A stretch of 64,000 nt of DNA from Neoaquamicrobium microcysteis (lineage in GTDB: Bacteria > Pseudomonadota > Alphaproteobacteria > Rhizobiales > Rhizobiaceae): positions 186,001-250,000 of the forward strand of contig NZ_VSZS01000064.1 in NCBI RefSeq assembly GCF_008180155.1, read 5' to 3'. The number at the start of each line of letters is the position of its first letter. Position 1 is the stretch's first letter. A program made the position numbers and the translations under genes. Shown piece by piece: positions 1 to 11,308 of this stretch. Below the pieces are notes generated by a model. It searched no databases. It was not told the origin of the DNA and saw only the letters and a program-made list of their open reading frames with translations.

Positions 1-2229
1 GCGGGCCTCGTCGGCGCGTTCGCGGCTCCCGGCACATACGTTCCGGGCATCGACGTGACGCTGTCGGTCGGCAACATCCGCGGCGTCGAAAGCCGCGGCA
101 TGATGTGTTCGGAGCGCGAGCTCGAGCTTTCCGACGAGCATGACGGCATCATCGACCTGCCCGCCGATGCGCCGGTCGGCACGCCCTACGCGACATGGGC
201 CAAGCTCGACGATCCCGTCATCGAGATCAACCTCACGCCCAACCGCCCCGACGCCACCAGCGTCCACGGCATCGCGCGCGATCTGGCCGCTGCCGGCCTC
301 GGCACGCTGAAGACCGCCCCGGTCGAGCCCGTCAAGGGCGACGGCGCATGCCCGGTCAAGGTCACCATCGAGGCACCCGATCTGTGCCCCGGCTTCGCGC
401 TGCGTCTGGTGAGGGGCGTCACCAACGGGCCGTCGCCCAAGTGGATGCAGCAGCGGCTGATCGCCATCGGCCTGCGCCCCATCAACGCGCTGGTCGACAT
501 CACCAACTACGTCACCTTCGACCGTGGCCGCCCGCTGCACGTCTTCGACGCGGCGAAGGTCGCGGGCGACCTCGTGGTGCGCCGCGCAAACGACGGCGAG
601 ACGGTGCTGGGCCTCGACCAGCGCGAATACACGCTGACGCCGGAGATGTGCGTCATCGCGGATCGTAACGGCGTCGAATCGATCGCCGGTATCATGGGTG
701 GCGAGCATTCGGGCTGCGACGAGACCACCACCGACGTGCTGATCGAATCGGCGCTGTGGGACCCCATCACCACGGCGCGCACCGGCCGCACGCTGGGCAT
801 CATCACCGATGCCCGCTACCGTTTCGAGCGCGGCGTCGATCCCGAATTCATGGTGCCCGGTCTCGAGCTCGCAACCCGGCTCGTGACGGAGTTGTGCGGC
901 GGCACGCCCAGCGAGGCGGAAGTGGTCGGCTATGCGGGCCACACGCCGAAAATCGTGTCGTTCCCCTTCTCGGAGGTCAGGCGCCTCACCGGCATCGACG
1001 TGCCGGCCGACGAAAGCCGTTCGATCCTGACGCGCCTCGGCTTCACGGTGTCGGGTGCGGTCGAGATGAAGGTCTCGGCTCCCGGCGGCCTCGCCGAGCT
1101 CATGCCGTCCAGCGGCGTGCATGCGGTGCCGGCGGGCGACCGTGTGGATGTCGCCGTGCCGTCATGGCGCCCCGATGTCGAGGGCAAGGCCGATCTGGTG
1201 GAGGAGGTGATGCGCATTCACGGCGTCGACAACATCGCGCCGCAGCCGCTCGCCTCGCACGACGCCGTCAACGGCCGCATCCTCACCACGCTGCAGATAC
1301 GCACCCGCAACGCCCGGCGCGCTCTGGCCGTGCGCGGCATGATGGAGGCCGTCACATGGTCGTTCATCCCGGCGAAGCATGCCGAGCTGTTCGGCGGCGG
1401 GCAAAGGACGCTCAAGCTCGCCAACCCCATCGCCGCAGACATGTCCGACATGCGGCCTTCGCTGCTGCCTGGTCTGCTTGCCGCGGCCCAGCGTAATGCA
1501 GATCGCGGCTTCGCCGACGTGGCGCTGTTCGAGGTTTCGGGCACCTATGAGGGCGACCGGCCGGAACAGCAGCGCCGGGTGGCCGGTGGCGTGCGTCGTG
1601 GCACCGCCCGCCTTGACGGGCAAGGCCGCGACTGGGCGGGCAACGCCGCCCCCGTCGGCGTGTTCGACGCCAAGGCGGACGCGTTCGCCGCTCTCGAGGC
1701 GGCCGGCGCGCCGGTGGACAAGCTTCAGGTCGAGGCCGGCGGTCCCGGCTGGTACCACCCCGGCCGTTCGGGCACGATCAAGCTCGGTCCGAAGGTCGTG
1801 CTCGGCACCTTCGGCGAGTTCCACCCAAGGACGCTGGAGGCGCTCGACGTGTCCGGCCCGCTCTGCGGCTTTGAAGTGTTCATCGACGCGGTCCCGGAAT
1901 CCAAGGCCAAGCCGACCCGCACCAAGCCCCGGCTCGACCTGTCGCCGTTCCAGGCGGTGCGGCGTGACTTCGCCTTCGTGGTCGACAAGGCGGTGGAGGC
2001 GGGAACGCTGACCCGCGCGGCCGCGTCCGCCGACAGGAAGTTGATCACCGGCGTGCGCGTGTTCGACGTGTTCGAGGGTGCGTCTCTTGGCGAAGGCCGC
2101 AAGTCCATCGCCATCGAGGTCTCGATCCAGCCGGTCGAGCGCACGCTCACCGACGAGGATTTCGAGGCGCTGGCAGCGAAGATCGTCGAGAACGTCGCCA
2201 AGCAGACGGGCGGCTCGCTGCGCGGCTGA
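1..2229 (+). CDS. pheT: Phenylalanine--tRNA ligase beta subunit (5' end missing)
   Basis: Beta chain of the cytoplasmic alpha2-beta2 phenylalanyl-tRNA synthetase, which charges tRNA-Phe. The frame is open from base 1, so the gene starts before the window. About 742 codons are present against roughly 800 in the family, so only the N-terminal part of the tRNA-binding domain is lost. Visible are the end of that domain ([12 protein letters not shown]), the B3/B4 editing region ([12 protein letters not shown]-like: [11 protein letters not shown]), the B5 domain, and the C-terminal anticodon-binding domain ([13 protein letters not shown]). pheS would be expected just upstream. It converges on the cell wall hydrolase gene with a gap of 5 bp. 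Confidence 0.96.
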   Translation, partial: AGLVGAFAAPGTYVPGIDVTLSVGNIRGVESRGMMCSERELELSDEHDGIIDLPADAPVGTPYATWAKLDDPVIEINLTPNRPDATSVHGIARDLAAAGLGTLKTAPVEPVKGDGACPVKVTIEAPDLCPGFALRLVRGVTNGPSPKWMQQRLIAIGLRPINALVDITNYVTFDRGRPLHVFDAAKVAGDLVVRRANDGETVLGLDQREYTLTPEMCVIADRNGVESIAGIMGGEHSGCDETTTDVLIESALWDPITTARTGRTLGIITDARYRFERGVDPEFMVPGLELATRLVTELCGGTPSEAEVVGYAGHTPKIVSFPFSEVRRLTGIDVPADESRSILTRLGFTVSGAVEMKVSAPGGLAELMPSSGVHAVPAGDRVDVAVPSWRPDVEGKADLVEEVMRIHGVDNIAPQPLASHDAVNGRILTTLQIRTRNARRALAVRGMMEAVTWSFIPAKHAELFGGGQRTLKLANPIAADMSDMRPSLLPGLLAAAQRNADRGFADVALFEVSGTYEGDRPEQQRRVAGGVRRGTARLDGQGRDWAGNAAPVGVFDAKADAFAALEAAGAPVDKLQVEAGGPGWYHPGRSGTIKLGPKVVLGTFGEFHPRTLEALDVSGPLCGFEVFIDAVPESKAKPTRTKPRLDLSPFQAVRRDFAFVVDKAVEAGTLTRAAASADRKLITGVRVFDVFEGASLGEGRKSIAIEVSIQPVERTLTDEDFEALAAKIVENVAKQTGGSLRG

Positions 2230-2234
2230 CGGCC

Positions 2235-2828
2235 CTACATGGAGCGCGTCACGCGCGGGCTGGTATAGAAGATGTGGCGGCCGATCAGGCCGACGCGTTG
2301 CTTCACCCGGCCCCAGCGCGGCATCACGTAGTCTGCGTGGTAGTGCGTCGCGCTGCGCAGGGCGGGCGCCAGCAGCCCGATCTGCGAAATCCGCGGCGCG
2401 ACCGCACCATCCTGTGCGTCCATGATTTCGTGGGCGAGCCGTCTGGCCGCCAGCCACGCTGCGCGCTCGCGGGGGCGATCCGATATGCCGTCGCAGGCAA
2501 ACGAGAACTGGCAACGGTTGCGCCAGCGCGCGTTCTGGTAGACCACCTTGCAGATCGTGTCCGGGAAGGCCGCGCTCTTCACCCGGTTGACGATCACCTG
2601 CGCAACCGCAATTCGCCCCATCAGCGGCTCGCCGCGCGCCTCGTGGTAGATCGCATGGGCAAGGCAGCCGGTCTCGCGCGGCCCGCGCGGCGCGGTTTGC
2701 GGCAGTTGCAGTGCGCTCACGTCGAACGAGCGTGGAATGTTGTGGACCGTCGCTCCTGCCGGCGTGGAAACCGCGGCAAGCAGGACGGTCAGAAACGCGC
2801 CGGCTGCGGCCGGCCCCCTGTACCTCAT
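2235..2828 (-). CDS. Cell wall hydrolase, SleB/CwlJ-like
   Basis: Probable secreted or periplasmic peptidoglycan hydrolase of the Hydrolase_2 (SleB) family. The start chosen gives MRYRGPAAAG, preceded by GGAGG five bases upstream; it begins a signal peptide ending near the APAGA/ATVHN region. The hydrolase domain follows, with the family motif CLAHAIYHEARGE carrying the likely catalytic Glu, then IVNRV and the conserved CQFSFACDG. Length (197 aa) is normal for the short alphaproteobacterial members. An in-frame ATG 27 bases upstream exists but lacks a comparable ribosome binding site. In non-spore-formers the role is cell wall remodelling; the exact substrate is inferred. Confidence 0.85.
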   Translation of the reverse strand: MRYRGPAAAGAFLTVLLAAVSTPAGATVHNIPRSFDVSALQLPQTAPRGPRETGCLAHAIYHEARGEPLMGRIAVAQVIVNRVKSAAFPDTICKVVYQNARWRNRCQFSFACDGISDRPRERAAWLAARRLAHEIMDAQDGAVAPRISQIGLLAPALRSATHYHADYVMPRWGRVKQRVGLIGRHIFYTSPRVTRSM

Positions 2829-2921
2829 GACACCCTCCGATCTTCGGGGTGACAACGAACGGGATGCGGCGACTATTCCGGTTGCTGGGAGAAAAATCTG
2901 TCCGCCGAAGCGGGTTTGCGA

Positions 2922-3281
2922 TCAGGGGCGGCCGCGGCCCGCCAAAGCCGAGGCTGCGATGACCAGCCAGCCGGCAATCATCGCCGTGCCGCCGATGGGC
3001 GCGGACATCGGAAACAGCCGCGTGCCGGCATAGTGCCGCATCAGCAAATCGCCGCAAAACAGCGCCAGCCCGGCAAGCAGGATAGCGCCGCCGGCAGACA
3101 GCACGCGGTTGCCTCCGAGAAGGCCGATGGCGAGAAGCGCCGGCGCGTGGGCGAGCAGGAACGAGGCTGCGGTGCCCACATTGCCGCCGCCGGCATGCGC
3201 GGCCACCGCCGAAAGCGCGACGCCCGCCGCGCCCGCCACGCCGCCTGCGAGAATGAAGACTGTGTGCGTCTGACTATGCAT
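2922..3281 (-). CDS. DUF423 family inner membrane protein
   Basis: Small integral membrane protein of 119 residues with four hydrophobic segments: about residues 8-28 (glycine and alanine rich), 42-60, 64-80 and 92-112. The pattern with a conserved AAHA motif early, GxRxxxxxGxxLLxGxxLFCGD in the middle and PIGGTAMIAGW late matches DUF423/YgdD. No biochemical role is established for the family. It is leftward and follows the HD-GYP gene at about 95 bp, so shared transcription is possible but not shown. Confidence 0.85.
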   Translation of the reverse strand: MHSQTHTVFILAGGVAGAAGVALSAVAAHAGGGNVGTAASFLLAHAPALLAIGLLGGNRVLSAGGAILLAGLALFCGDLLMRHYAGTRLFPMSAPIGGTAMIAGWLVIAASALAGRGRP

Positions 3282-3375
3282 GCCGCTGTCGATTGCCTCG
3301 CCCGTCGAGCCGATCGTTGAGCCTTATCAACCTTTGCGGCAATTCTCCATCGCGCTGAGGCAGCTTCCGCCGTGG

Positions 3376-4746
3376 TCAGGCCGCGACGGCCTCGATGTTC
3401 ATCATCGCGCGGCGTAGCGCGGCGAGGCAGTCCGGGTCTATCGCGGTGCCGGCATCGCGCTCCATGATCGCGAAGGCATCCGATACCGGCAGTGCCGGGC
3501 GGTAGGGCCGCTCGGCCGTAAGCGCGTCGAATATGTCGGCGGTCGTGACGATGCGGGTTTCCTGGTCGATGGACGCCGCGGGGAGGCCGAGCGGATAGCC
3601 CTTGCCGTCGAGCCGCTCGTGATGGGCGCCCGCGATGCGTGCCAGTTCCTGAAACGCGCCGATCCGCTTGAGGATTTTTTCGCCCAGCACCGGGTGGTTC
3701 CTGACCGCGGCCCATTCGGCCTCGTCCAGCTTGCCCGCCTTGTCGAGTATCTGGTTGGACACGCCGAGCTTGCCGATGTCGTGCAGGAGGGCTGCCCGCT
3801 TCAGGCGTCGTCGGCGCTCGTCGGAAAAGCCAAGTTCCTCTGCGATCATGTCGGTAAACAGCGCGACGCGTTCGCTGTGGCCGCTCGTATAGGGCGATTT
3901 GGCATCGACCACCTTGGCGAAGGCGGCGGCAACGTCGTCGAGATAGTCGTCGTCGATGGCCTGACGCACGTCGTCTTTCAACAGGTCGGCCACTGCCAGC
4001 GGCAGTTCCGGCGAATCGAGCATCGTCCAGAAATGCGGCATCCGCGCCGCCCGTTCGAAGGCGTCCACCACCTTCGGGTCGAACCACTTGCCGGATCGCG
4101 CCCGCAATTCCTCCAGCGCCCGTTCGCCGCCTGCGCTGGCATGGAACACGTCGGCGATCTGAGCGGCCAGCGCGATCCGCGCATGGATCGAGATCGCCTC
4201 GCCCTCCAGCCGCATCGGCTGTCCGGCCCCGTTCCAGTGCTCGTCCAGTTCGCGCACGCCGCGCGCGACGGTTTCGGGAAACCGCATCTGGCGCACGATT
4301 TCCGCGCCTGTCTGGCAGCGCGCGTGGAAAAGCTCGTTGACGATGGTGCCGCCATGCATGGCGATGTTGAGCAGCGCTCGGAAGCGTTCGGCCAGCCCGG
4401 CCTTCATGCCCGTGCGCGACAAAACGAAGCCGAGGATTTGCGGCAGGCTGTCGTTGACGAGGTGAAAATCCTGCTTCAGTGCGATGTCGTCGGCCAGATA
4501 AAGCTGGCAGATGCGCGCGGCATTGCTGCTGCAGCCCACATCCTTCAGCAGGATCGTGTAGTAGAGGTCGGAGAGTTCGGTCGGCGACAGGCCCAGTTCC
4601 CGCCCGGCATGAAAGCCCAGCCAGCAGGCGCGCACGCCATGACCGGTCGGGTGGCCTTCGCTGATGTCGAGCGCATAGCTGAGCGCGCCGACCAGTTCCG
4701 ACAGGCCGATGCCCTGCTGCCCCGCATTTCGCCCGCCGTCGTCCAT
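3376..4746 (-). CDS. HD domain protein with C-terminal HD-GYP (putative c-di-GMP phosphodiesterase)
   Basis: Cytosolic protein of 456 aa with two HD-superfamily halves. The N-terminal half (about residues 10-220) contains a diverged HD-like region (GHGVRACWLGF, YYTILLKDVGC) in which the second His-Asp is not clearly kept. The C-terminal half (about 270-440) is a full HD-GYP domain: HSERVALF, LLHDIGKLGV and HHERLDGKGYP are all intact, as needed for metal binding and c-di-GMP hydrolysis. No receiver or membrane domain is visible. The start at MDDGG is favoured by GGAGG seven bases upstream; an ATG 21 bases earlier is less well placed. Confidence 0.85.
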   Translation of the reverse strand: MDDGGRNAGQQGIGLSELVGALSYALDISEGHPTGHGVRACWLGFHAGRELGLSPTELSDLYYTILLKDVGCSSNAARICQLYLADDIALKQDFHLVNDSLPQILGFVLSRTGMKAGLAERFRALLNIAMHGGTIVNELFHARCQTGAEIVRQMRFPETVARGVRELDEHWNGAGQPMRLEGEAISIHARIALAAQIADVFHASAGGERALEELRARSGKWFDPKVVDAFERAARMPHFWTMLDSPELPLAVADLLKDDVRQAIDDDYLDDVAAAFAKVVDAKSPYTSGHSERVALFTDMIAEELGFSDERRRRLKRAALLHDIGKLGVSNQILDKAGKLDEAEWAAVRNHPVLGEKILKRIGAFQELARIAGAHHERLDGKGYPLGLPAASIDQETRIVTTADIFDALTAERPYRPALPVSDAFAIMERDAGTAIDPDCLAALRRAMMNIEAVAA

Positions 4747-4856
4747 GGCTCGTCCTCCGCAAGGCATGATGGCGCAAGGGCATTAAGGTTGTGTTGAGTT
4801 GCACCTGGCAAGAGGCTATGCCGCGTATTTCCTTGGCAAACGGGCCTCACAGCGAC

Positions 4857-4885
4857 TTGCGTGTCAAATCGCTGCTTCTTATATA
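4857..4885 (+). promoter_or_regulatory. Candidate vegetative promoter of dnaK
   Basis: TTGCGT (4857-4862) and TATATA (4880-4885) are separated by 17 bases and lie about 115 bp upstream of dnaK, in the divergent gap with the HD-GYP gene. The match to a sigma70-type promoter is good. No CIRCE element and no convincing RpoH (CTTGAAA/CCCCAT) pair was seen, although heat-shock control of dnaK would be expected. Confidence 0.4.
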
Positions 4886-5001
4886 CCCCGCAACGTCGCG
4901 GAGAGGTCGCAGAGCCTGCTCCGTGAAATCTTGAGAGAAGGGGTCGTCCCCCGGAACGCCTCATAGGGTCCAGGACGGCCTGCTAGACGGAGAGAGTGAA
5001 C

Positions 5002-6918
<1,917 letters not shown>

Positions 6919-6936
6919 TCCGGCTTCGATGAACGG

Positions 6937-6961
6937 AAACCCGGCCTCGCGCCGGGTTTTT
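6937..6961 (+). terminator. Rho-independent terminator after dnaK
   Basis: Perfect 9-bp stem AAACCCGGC / GCCGGGTTT with a five-base loop, followed directly by a T run (6957-6961). It sits 18 bp after the dnaK stop, so most dnaK transcription should end before dnaJ. A second, weaker hairpin (CCGGGG-ATCAA-CCCCGG, 6974-6990) lies between it and dnaJ. Confidence 0.8.
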
Positions 6962-7046
6962 CCGTGAGAACGCCCGGGGATCAACCCCGGCAAGGCGAAA
7001 AATCCCAGTACTCACGACCAAGGCGAACGGCCGCCCAGGGAAGATG

Positions 7047-8168
7047 ATGAAGGCTGATTTCTACGAGACGCTCGGGGTTCAGAAGGGCGCGGACGACAAG
7101 GAGCTCAAGGCTGCGTTCCGCAAGCTGGCCATGCAGTTCCACCCCGACCGCAACCCCGGCGACGAGGCCTGCGAGCACAAGTTCAAGGAAATCAACGAGG
7201 CTTACGAGACCCTCAAGGACCCGCAGAAGCGCGCGGCCTACGACCGTTTCGGCCACGCCGCCTTCGAGAATGGCGGCGGCGCCCAGGGCTTCGGCGCCGG
7301 CGGTTTCGCCGACATCTTCGAGGACATCTTCGGCGACATGATGGGTCGCCAGCGCCGCTCGTCGGGTGGTCGCGAGCGCGGGGCCGACCTGCGCTACAAC
7401 ATGGAGATCACGCTGGAGGAGGCGTTCGGCGGCAAGACGGCGCAGATTCACGTCCCCGCCTCCGTCGTGTGCGACGAGTGCACCGGTTCGGGCGCCAAAC
7501 CCGGCACCCAGCCCGTCACCTGCCAGATGTGCTCGGGCTCCGGCCGCGTGCGCGCCAGCCAGGGCTTCTTCTCCATCGAGCGCACCTGCCCGCAGTGCCA
7601 GGGCCGCGGCCAGACGATCAAGGATCCGTGCCCCAAATGTTCGGGCCAGGGCCGCGTCACCGAGGAGCGCTCGCTGTCGGTCAACATCCCGGCCGGCATC
7701 GAGGACGGCACCCGCATCCGCCTTGCCGGCGAAGGCGAGGCCGGCATGCGCGGCGGCCCGGCCGGCGACCTCTACATCTTCCTGTCGGTCAAGCCGCACG
7801 AGTTCTTCCAGCGCGACGGTGCGGACTTGTTCTGCAAGGCCCCCATCTCGATGACGACGGCGGCGCTTGGCGGTTCGTTCGAGGTTGCCACGCTCGACGG
7901 CACCCAGACCCGCGTGAAGGTTCCCGAAGGCACGCAGAACGGCAAGCAGTTCCGCCTGCGCGGCAAGGGCATGCCCATCCTGCGCCAGCCCAATGTCGGC
8001 GACCTCTACATCCAGGTCGCGATCGAGACGCCGCAGAACCTCACCAAGCGCCAGCGCGAGCTGCTGCAGGAGTTCGAGGAGATTTCCTCGCAGGAGAACA
8101 ACCCGCAATCGACGGGCTTCTTCTCGCGCATGAAGGACTTCTTCGAATCCTTCGGCGACAAGGCCTGA
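7047..8168 (+). CDS. dnaJ: Molecular chaperone DnaJ (Hsp40)
   Basis: Co-chaperone that stimulates the DnaK ATPase and delivers substrates. The order is a J domain (residues 1-70, with HPDRNPGD carrying the essential HPD), a Gly/Phe-rich stretch, four zinc-binding CxxCxGxG repeats ([32 protein letters not shown]) and the C-terminal peptide-binding domain ([12 protein letters not shown]). Length (373 aa) is normal. Two ATGs are adjacent; the second gives better spacing from AGGGA. It lies downstream of dnaK but behind a terminator. Confidence 0.97.
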   Translation: MKADFYETLGVQKGADDKELKAAFRKLAMQFHPDRNPGDEACEHKFKEINEAYETLKDPQKRAAYDRFGHAAFENGGGAQGFGAGGFADIFEDIFGDMMGRQRRSSGGRERGADLRYNMEITLEEAFGGKTAQIHVPASVVCDECTGSGAKPGTQPVTCQMCSGSGRVRASQGFFSIERTCPQCQGRGQTIKDPCPKCSGQGRVTEERSLSVNIPAGIEDGTRIRLAGEGEAGMRGGPAGDLYIFLSVKPHEFFQRDGADLFCKAPISMTTAALGGSFEVATLDGTQTRVKVPEGTQNGKQFRLRGKGMPILRQPNVGDLYIQVAIETPQNLTKRQRELLQEFEEISSQENNPQSTGFFSRMKDFFESFGDKA

Positions 8169-8286
8169 GCCGCTCGCCCTGAGACAAAGCGTCCGCCTCC
8201 CCTGCTAATTTCGCCCACGGTCTTGCATCGTCGGGCGCAGACCTTACGTTACGTTGCGACAGAACCTGTCCGGGAGACGACATCGA

Positions 8287-8889
8287 ATGGGAGAAAACCT
8301 GCGCCGGTCGCTTGCGCGCCGCTTCGACGAGGAACTTCGCTTCTTCAAGGGGTGGATCGACAAGCCGCGCGCCGTCGGCTCCATCATTCCCACCAGCAGC
8401 GTCACCGCGCGCAAGATGGCGACCGTCGTCAATCCCGACTCCGGCCTGCCGGTGCTCGAGCTCGGGCCAGGCACCGGCGTCATCACCAAGGCGATCCTGG
8501 AGACCGGCCTCGCCCCGTCAAACCTTTGGTGCATCGAATATTCGCAGGATTTCGTCGAGCACCTGCGCCGCGACTATCCGGGCGTCAATATCGTGCAGGG
8601 CGACGCCTTCAATCTCGACGAGACGCTGGACGACCAGCGCGACATGACGTTCGATTCCATCGTGTCGGGCGTGCCGCTGCTCAACTTCCCCGTCCCGCAG
8701 CGCGTCGCCTATGTCGAGGATTTGCTCGACCGCATCCCGGTCGGCCGTCCCATTGTGCAGCTGACCTACGGGCCCAAATCGCCCGTGCCGCCCGGCATGG
8801 GCAACTACACGGTCGAGCATTTCGACTTCATCATCCGCAACCTTCCGCCCACCCAGCTGTGGATTTACCGCCGCCCCAAGGCGTCCTGA
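8287..8889 (+). CDS. pmtA: Phospholipid N-methyltransferase (PE to PC), PmtA type
   Basis: SAM-dependent methyltransferase of 200 aa that makes phosphatidylcholine by three methylations of phosphatidylethanolamine. Supporting features are an N-terminal basic segment, FFKGWIDKPRAVGSIIPTS, the SAM-binding motif LELGPGTGVIT near residue 60, and the family block SIVSGVPLLNFP. The ATG at MGENLRR has GGGAG upstream; an in-frame start 33 bases earlier is not backed by conservation. PC synthesis is typical of rhizobia. It may be monocistronic: 118 bp after dnaJ and 71 bp before the FMN reductase. Confidence 0.85.
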   Translation: MGENLRRSLARRFDEELRFFKGWIDKPRAVGSIIPTSSVTARKMATVVNPDSGLPVLELGPGTGVITKAILETGLAPSNLWCIEYSQDFVEHLRRDYPGVNIVQGDAFNLDETLDDQRDMTFDSIVSGVPLLNFPVPQRVAYVEDLLDRIPVGRPIVQLTYGPKSPVPPGMGNYTVEHFDFIIRNLPPTQLWIYRRPKAS

Positions 8890-8960
8890 CCGGCACCTTT
8901 TGACAAGCAGCGCGAAGCAGACTATGCGAACCCCCGACCCAACGGGAGGCTGCCCGCCCA

Positions 8961-9551
8961 ATGACGCCGAAGATCCTGGTTTTCGCCGGCTCGATACGTT
9001 CGGGAGCCTATAGCGGCAAGACCGCCGATCTGGCGCAGAAGGAACTGGCGGCGCAGGGCGCGGAAGTCACGCGCATCTCGCTTGCTGACTACCCGCTCCC
9101 CATCATGGACGAGGATCTGGAGAAGGAAGAGGGCGTCCCCGAAAACGCCGTTCGCCTCGCCCGCCTGTTCGTGGAGCATGACGGCATCCTCATCGCCACG
9201 CCGGAATATAACGGCTCCATGCCGCCGCTGCTCAAGAACGCGATCGACTGGATCAGCCGCGTCGGCACCGACAATGGCCGCCGGCTGCGGCCGTTCAACG
9301 GCAGGGCGGTGGCGATCTGCTCCTCGTCCAACGGCCACTTCGCCGGCATCCGCTCTGCGGGCCATCTGCGCGCGGTCCTCGCCCATATCCAGATGGACGT
9401 GATCGCACCGCAATGCTCGGTTCCCTATGGCGGGGAGGCCTTCGACGACGAAGGCGGCTTCCGCGAGGAGCGTCACGCCAAGTCGATGCACAATGTCTGC
9501 CACGCGCTCATCGAGCGTGCCTGGCAGGCATCCGACAGGGTGGCGCGGTGA
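8961..9551 (+). CDS. NADPH-dependent FMN reductase family protein
   Basis: Flavodoxin-like oxidoreductase of 196 aa. The FMN phosphate-binding loop GSIRSGAYSGK is at residues 10-20, and TPEYNGSMPPLLKNAIDWISR (about residues 76-96) is the hallmark of the chromate/quinone/azo reductase branch. It probably reduces quinones or small electrophiles with NAD(P)H; the physiological substrate cannot be read from sequence. Its stop overlaps the start of the next gene by four bases (GTGA), so the two are likely translationally coupled. Confidence 0.85.
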   Translation: MTPKILVFAGSIRSGAYSGKTADLAQKELAAQGAEVTRISLADYPLPIMDEDLEKEEGVPENAVRLARLFVEHDGILIATPEYNGSMPPLLKNAIDWISRVGTDNGRRLRPFNGRAVAICSSSNGHFAGIRSAGHLRAVLAHIQMDVIAPQCSVPYGGEAFDDEGGFREERHAKSMHNVCHALIERAWQASDRVAR

Positions 9552-10132
9552 TCGGCTACTATCTCACCCATCCCCAGGTTGAGATCGATCCAGAAATTCC
9601 CGTTCCGCAGTGGTCCCTTTCAGACAAGGGCCGCGCGCGCCTCCACATCATCCTGAAGCGCGACTGGGTCCGTTCGCTGTCCCGCATCGTCGCCAGCGAC
9701 GAGCGCAAGGCGGTCGAGACCGCGACGCTGCTTTCGCAGGCCTGCGGCGCGCCGGTCGAAACCGCTGCCGACATGGGCGAGAACGACCGTTCGTCCACCG
9801 GCTTCCTCGCGCCCGAAGCGTTCGAGGCCGCAGCCGACCGCTTCTTTGCCGAACCGGAAGAAAGCTGGAACGGCTGGGAGCGCGCCATCGACGCGGCCGA
9901 CCGTATCGAAGCCGCCGTCACGCGGGTTCTCGCCACGCACGCGCCGGATCGCCCCATCCTGTTTGCCGGCCACGGCGCCGTCGGCACGCTTCTCAAATGC
10001 CGGCTGGCCGGGCGCGCCATCGCGCGCAGCGAAAACCAGCCCCATGGCGGCGGAAACGTCTTCGCCTTCCGCCTCGCCGACCGTTCCCTGATGTGTGACT
10101 GGACCCCGATGGAGGATTTTCATGGCTGCTGA
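9548..10132 (+). CDS. Histidine phosphatase superfamily protein with variant RHG motif
   Basis: 194-aa protein of the histidine phosphatase (phosphoglycerate mutase-like) fold. The first catalytic block reads YYLTHPQVE, so the phospho-accepting His (residue 8) is kept but the usual R and G of RHG are T and P. The second block [10 protein letters not shown] keeps the Arg, and FAGHGAVG keeps the late catalytic His. The start is a GTG overlapping the previous stop by four bases. Its end overlaps the pyrF start by 11 bases. Substrate unknown; the THP variant suggests a separate subfamily. Confidence 0.8.
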   Translation: MIGYYLTHPQVEIDPEIPVPQWSLSDKGRARLHIILKRDWVRSLSRIVASDERKAVETATLLSQACGAPVETAADMGENDRSSTGFLAPEAFEAAADRFFAEPEESWNGWERAIDAADRIEAAVTRVLATHAPDRPILFAGHGAVGTLLKCRLAGRAIARSENQPHGGGNVFAFRLADRSLMCDWTPMEDFHGC

Positions 10133-10820
10133 AACGATGAGCGACCGTTTGATCGTGGGGCTCGACCTGCCGACGGTTGCCGAGGCGGAGAAGGTGGTGC
10201 GCGAGCTCGACGGCGTCGTCACCTTCTTCAAGATCGGCTATCGGCAGGTCTTTGCCGGCGGGCTGGAGCTTGCGCGCGATCTGGTCGCCGACGGCAAGAA
10301 GGTGTTTCTCGACGTCAAGCTGCTCGATATCGACAACACGGTGGCCGAAGGCGTCGAGAACATCGTCGCGATGGGCGTCGACATGGTCACGCTGCACGCC
10401 TACCCCAAGGCGATGCGCGCGGCCGTCGCGGCTGCGAAGGGTTCCGACCTCTGCCTTCTTGGGGTCACCGTGCTGACCTCCATGGACGCGCAGGACCTCA
10501 TCGACGCCGGCTACGAATACGATCCGCAGACGCTCGTCATGCGCCGCGCAGAACAGGCGTTGGCCGCAGGCATGGGCGGCGTGGTCTGCTCGGCTGCCGA
10601 GGCGTCGGCGGTACGCCGCATCATTGGCCCCAAGCTCGCCCTCGTCACGCCGGGCATCCGCCCCGCCGGGGCCGCCCATGGCGACCAGAAGCGGGTGATG
10701 ACGCCGGCCGACGCGCTGCGCGCCGGCGCCAGCCACCTCGTCGTCGCCCGCCCCATCGTCGCCGCACCCGACCCCCGCGCCGCCGCTCAGGCCATCCTCG
10801 CCGAGATGCAGGCCGCCTGA
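10122..10820 (+). CDS. pyrF: Orotidine 5'-phosphate decarboxylase
   Basis: Last step of de novo UMP synthesis, converting OMP to UMP in the cytosol. The protein has 232 aa, normal for the short bacterial class. It carries LIVGLDLPT (substrate Asp), the catalytic array [14 protein letters not shown] (DxKxxD), GVTVLTSM, and the phosphate-binding end VTPGIRP plus HLVVARPI. The ATG at MAAETMSD has GGAGG six bases upstream and lies inside the end of the preceding phosphatase gene, so coupling is likely. Confidence 0.95.
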   Translation: MAAETMSDRLIVGLDLPTVAEAEKVVRELDGVVTFFKIGYRQVFAGGLELARDLVADGKKVFLDVKLLDIDNTVAEGVENIVAMGVDMVTLHAYPKAMRAAVAAAKGSDLCLLGVTVLTSMDAQDLIDAGYEYDPQTLVMRRAEQALAAGMGGVVCSAAEASAVRRIIGPKLALVTPGIRPAGAAHGDQKRVMTPADALRAGASHLVVARPIVAAPDPRAAAQAILAEMQAA

Positions 10821-10905
10821 GCGGTAGCGGAAGGCCCGGTCTCCCCGGATCAAAGCCAATCTATCCAAGAACCAACACACAAGGGGGACTTCAGCGCCTC
10901 AGAAT

Positions 10906-10928
10906 CCCCTCCCCCTTGAGGGGAGGGG
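10906..10928. repeat. GC-rich intergenic palindrome
   Basis: Perfect 9-bp inverted repeat, CCCCTCCCC and GGGGAGGGG around the loop CTTGA, followed by a G-rich run to about 10941. It lies between pyrF and DUF1330. Such CTCCCC/GGGGAG elements recur between genes in many alphaproteobacteria. It may act as a terminator-like structure but has no T run. Confidence 0.6.
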
Positions 10929-11014
10929 TACGGGGTGGGGGTCTGCTACCGCGCATCCTTGCGCAAACCCGAAACGATGCCCATTGTCGGGCGACACGAT
11001 TTCAGGAGAACACG

Positions 11015-11308
11015 ATGCCCAAGGGATACTGGATTGCGCATGTCGATGTGCGCGACCCCGAGCGCTACAAGGATTATGTCGCCACCGCCACGCCTGCGTT
11101 CGAGCGCTACGGCGCCCGGTTCCTGGCGCGGGGCGGCGCCTGGGAAGGCCTCGAAGGCACCGGCCGCGCTCGCAACGTCGTCATCGAGTTTCCTTCCATG
11201 CGGGCCGCGCTCGACTGCTACAATTCGGCCGAGTACCAAGCGGCCAAGGCCATCCGCGTCACGGTGGCCGACGCCGATATGACCATTGTGGAAGGTTTCG
11301 AGGCCTGA
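11015..11308 (+). CDS. DUF1330 domain-containing protein
   Basis: 97-aa ferredoxin-like alpha/beta protein of the DUF1330 family. It begins MPKGYWIAHVDVRDPERYKD and has the family block RFLARGG at about residues 39-45 and VVIEFPS near residue 60. The family has no firm enzymatic role; some structures look like monooxygenase-type dimers. The start is set by GGAG about eight bases upstream. Its TGA overlaps the proposed CTG start of the GNAT gene, suggesting a two-gene unit. Confidence 0.85.
   Translation: MPKGYWIAHVDVRDPERYKDYVATATPAFERYGARFLARGGAWEGLEGTGRARNVVIEFPSMRAALDCYNSAEYQAAKAIRVTVADADMTIVEGFEA

Noticed and set aside
1162-3057. A 631-residue leftward frame across pheT and the hydrolase gene
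   Set aside because: It crosses two well-supported genes in other frames and shows Arg/Ala-rich low-complexity translation.
4830-4900. RpoH (heat-shock) promoter for dnaK
   Set aside because: CTTG-containing words occur but no CCCCAT-type -10 at proper spacing; only a sigma70-like pair fits.
10890-11014. CRISPR or satellite array in the G/C-rich tract before DUF1330
   Set aside because: Only one palindrome copy; no repeat-spacer pattern.
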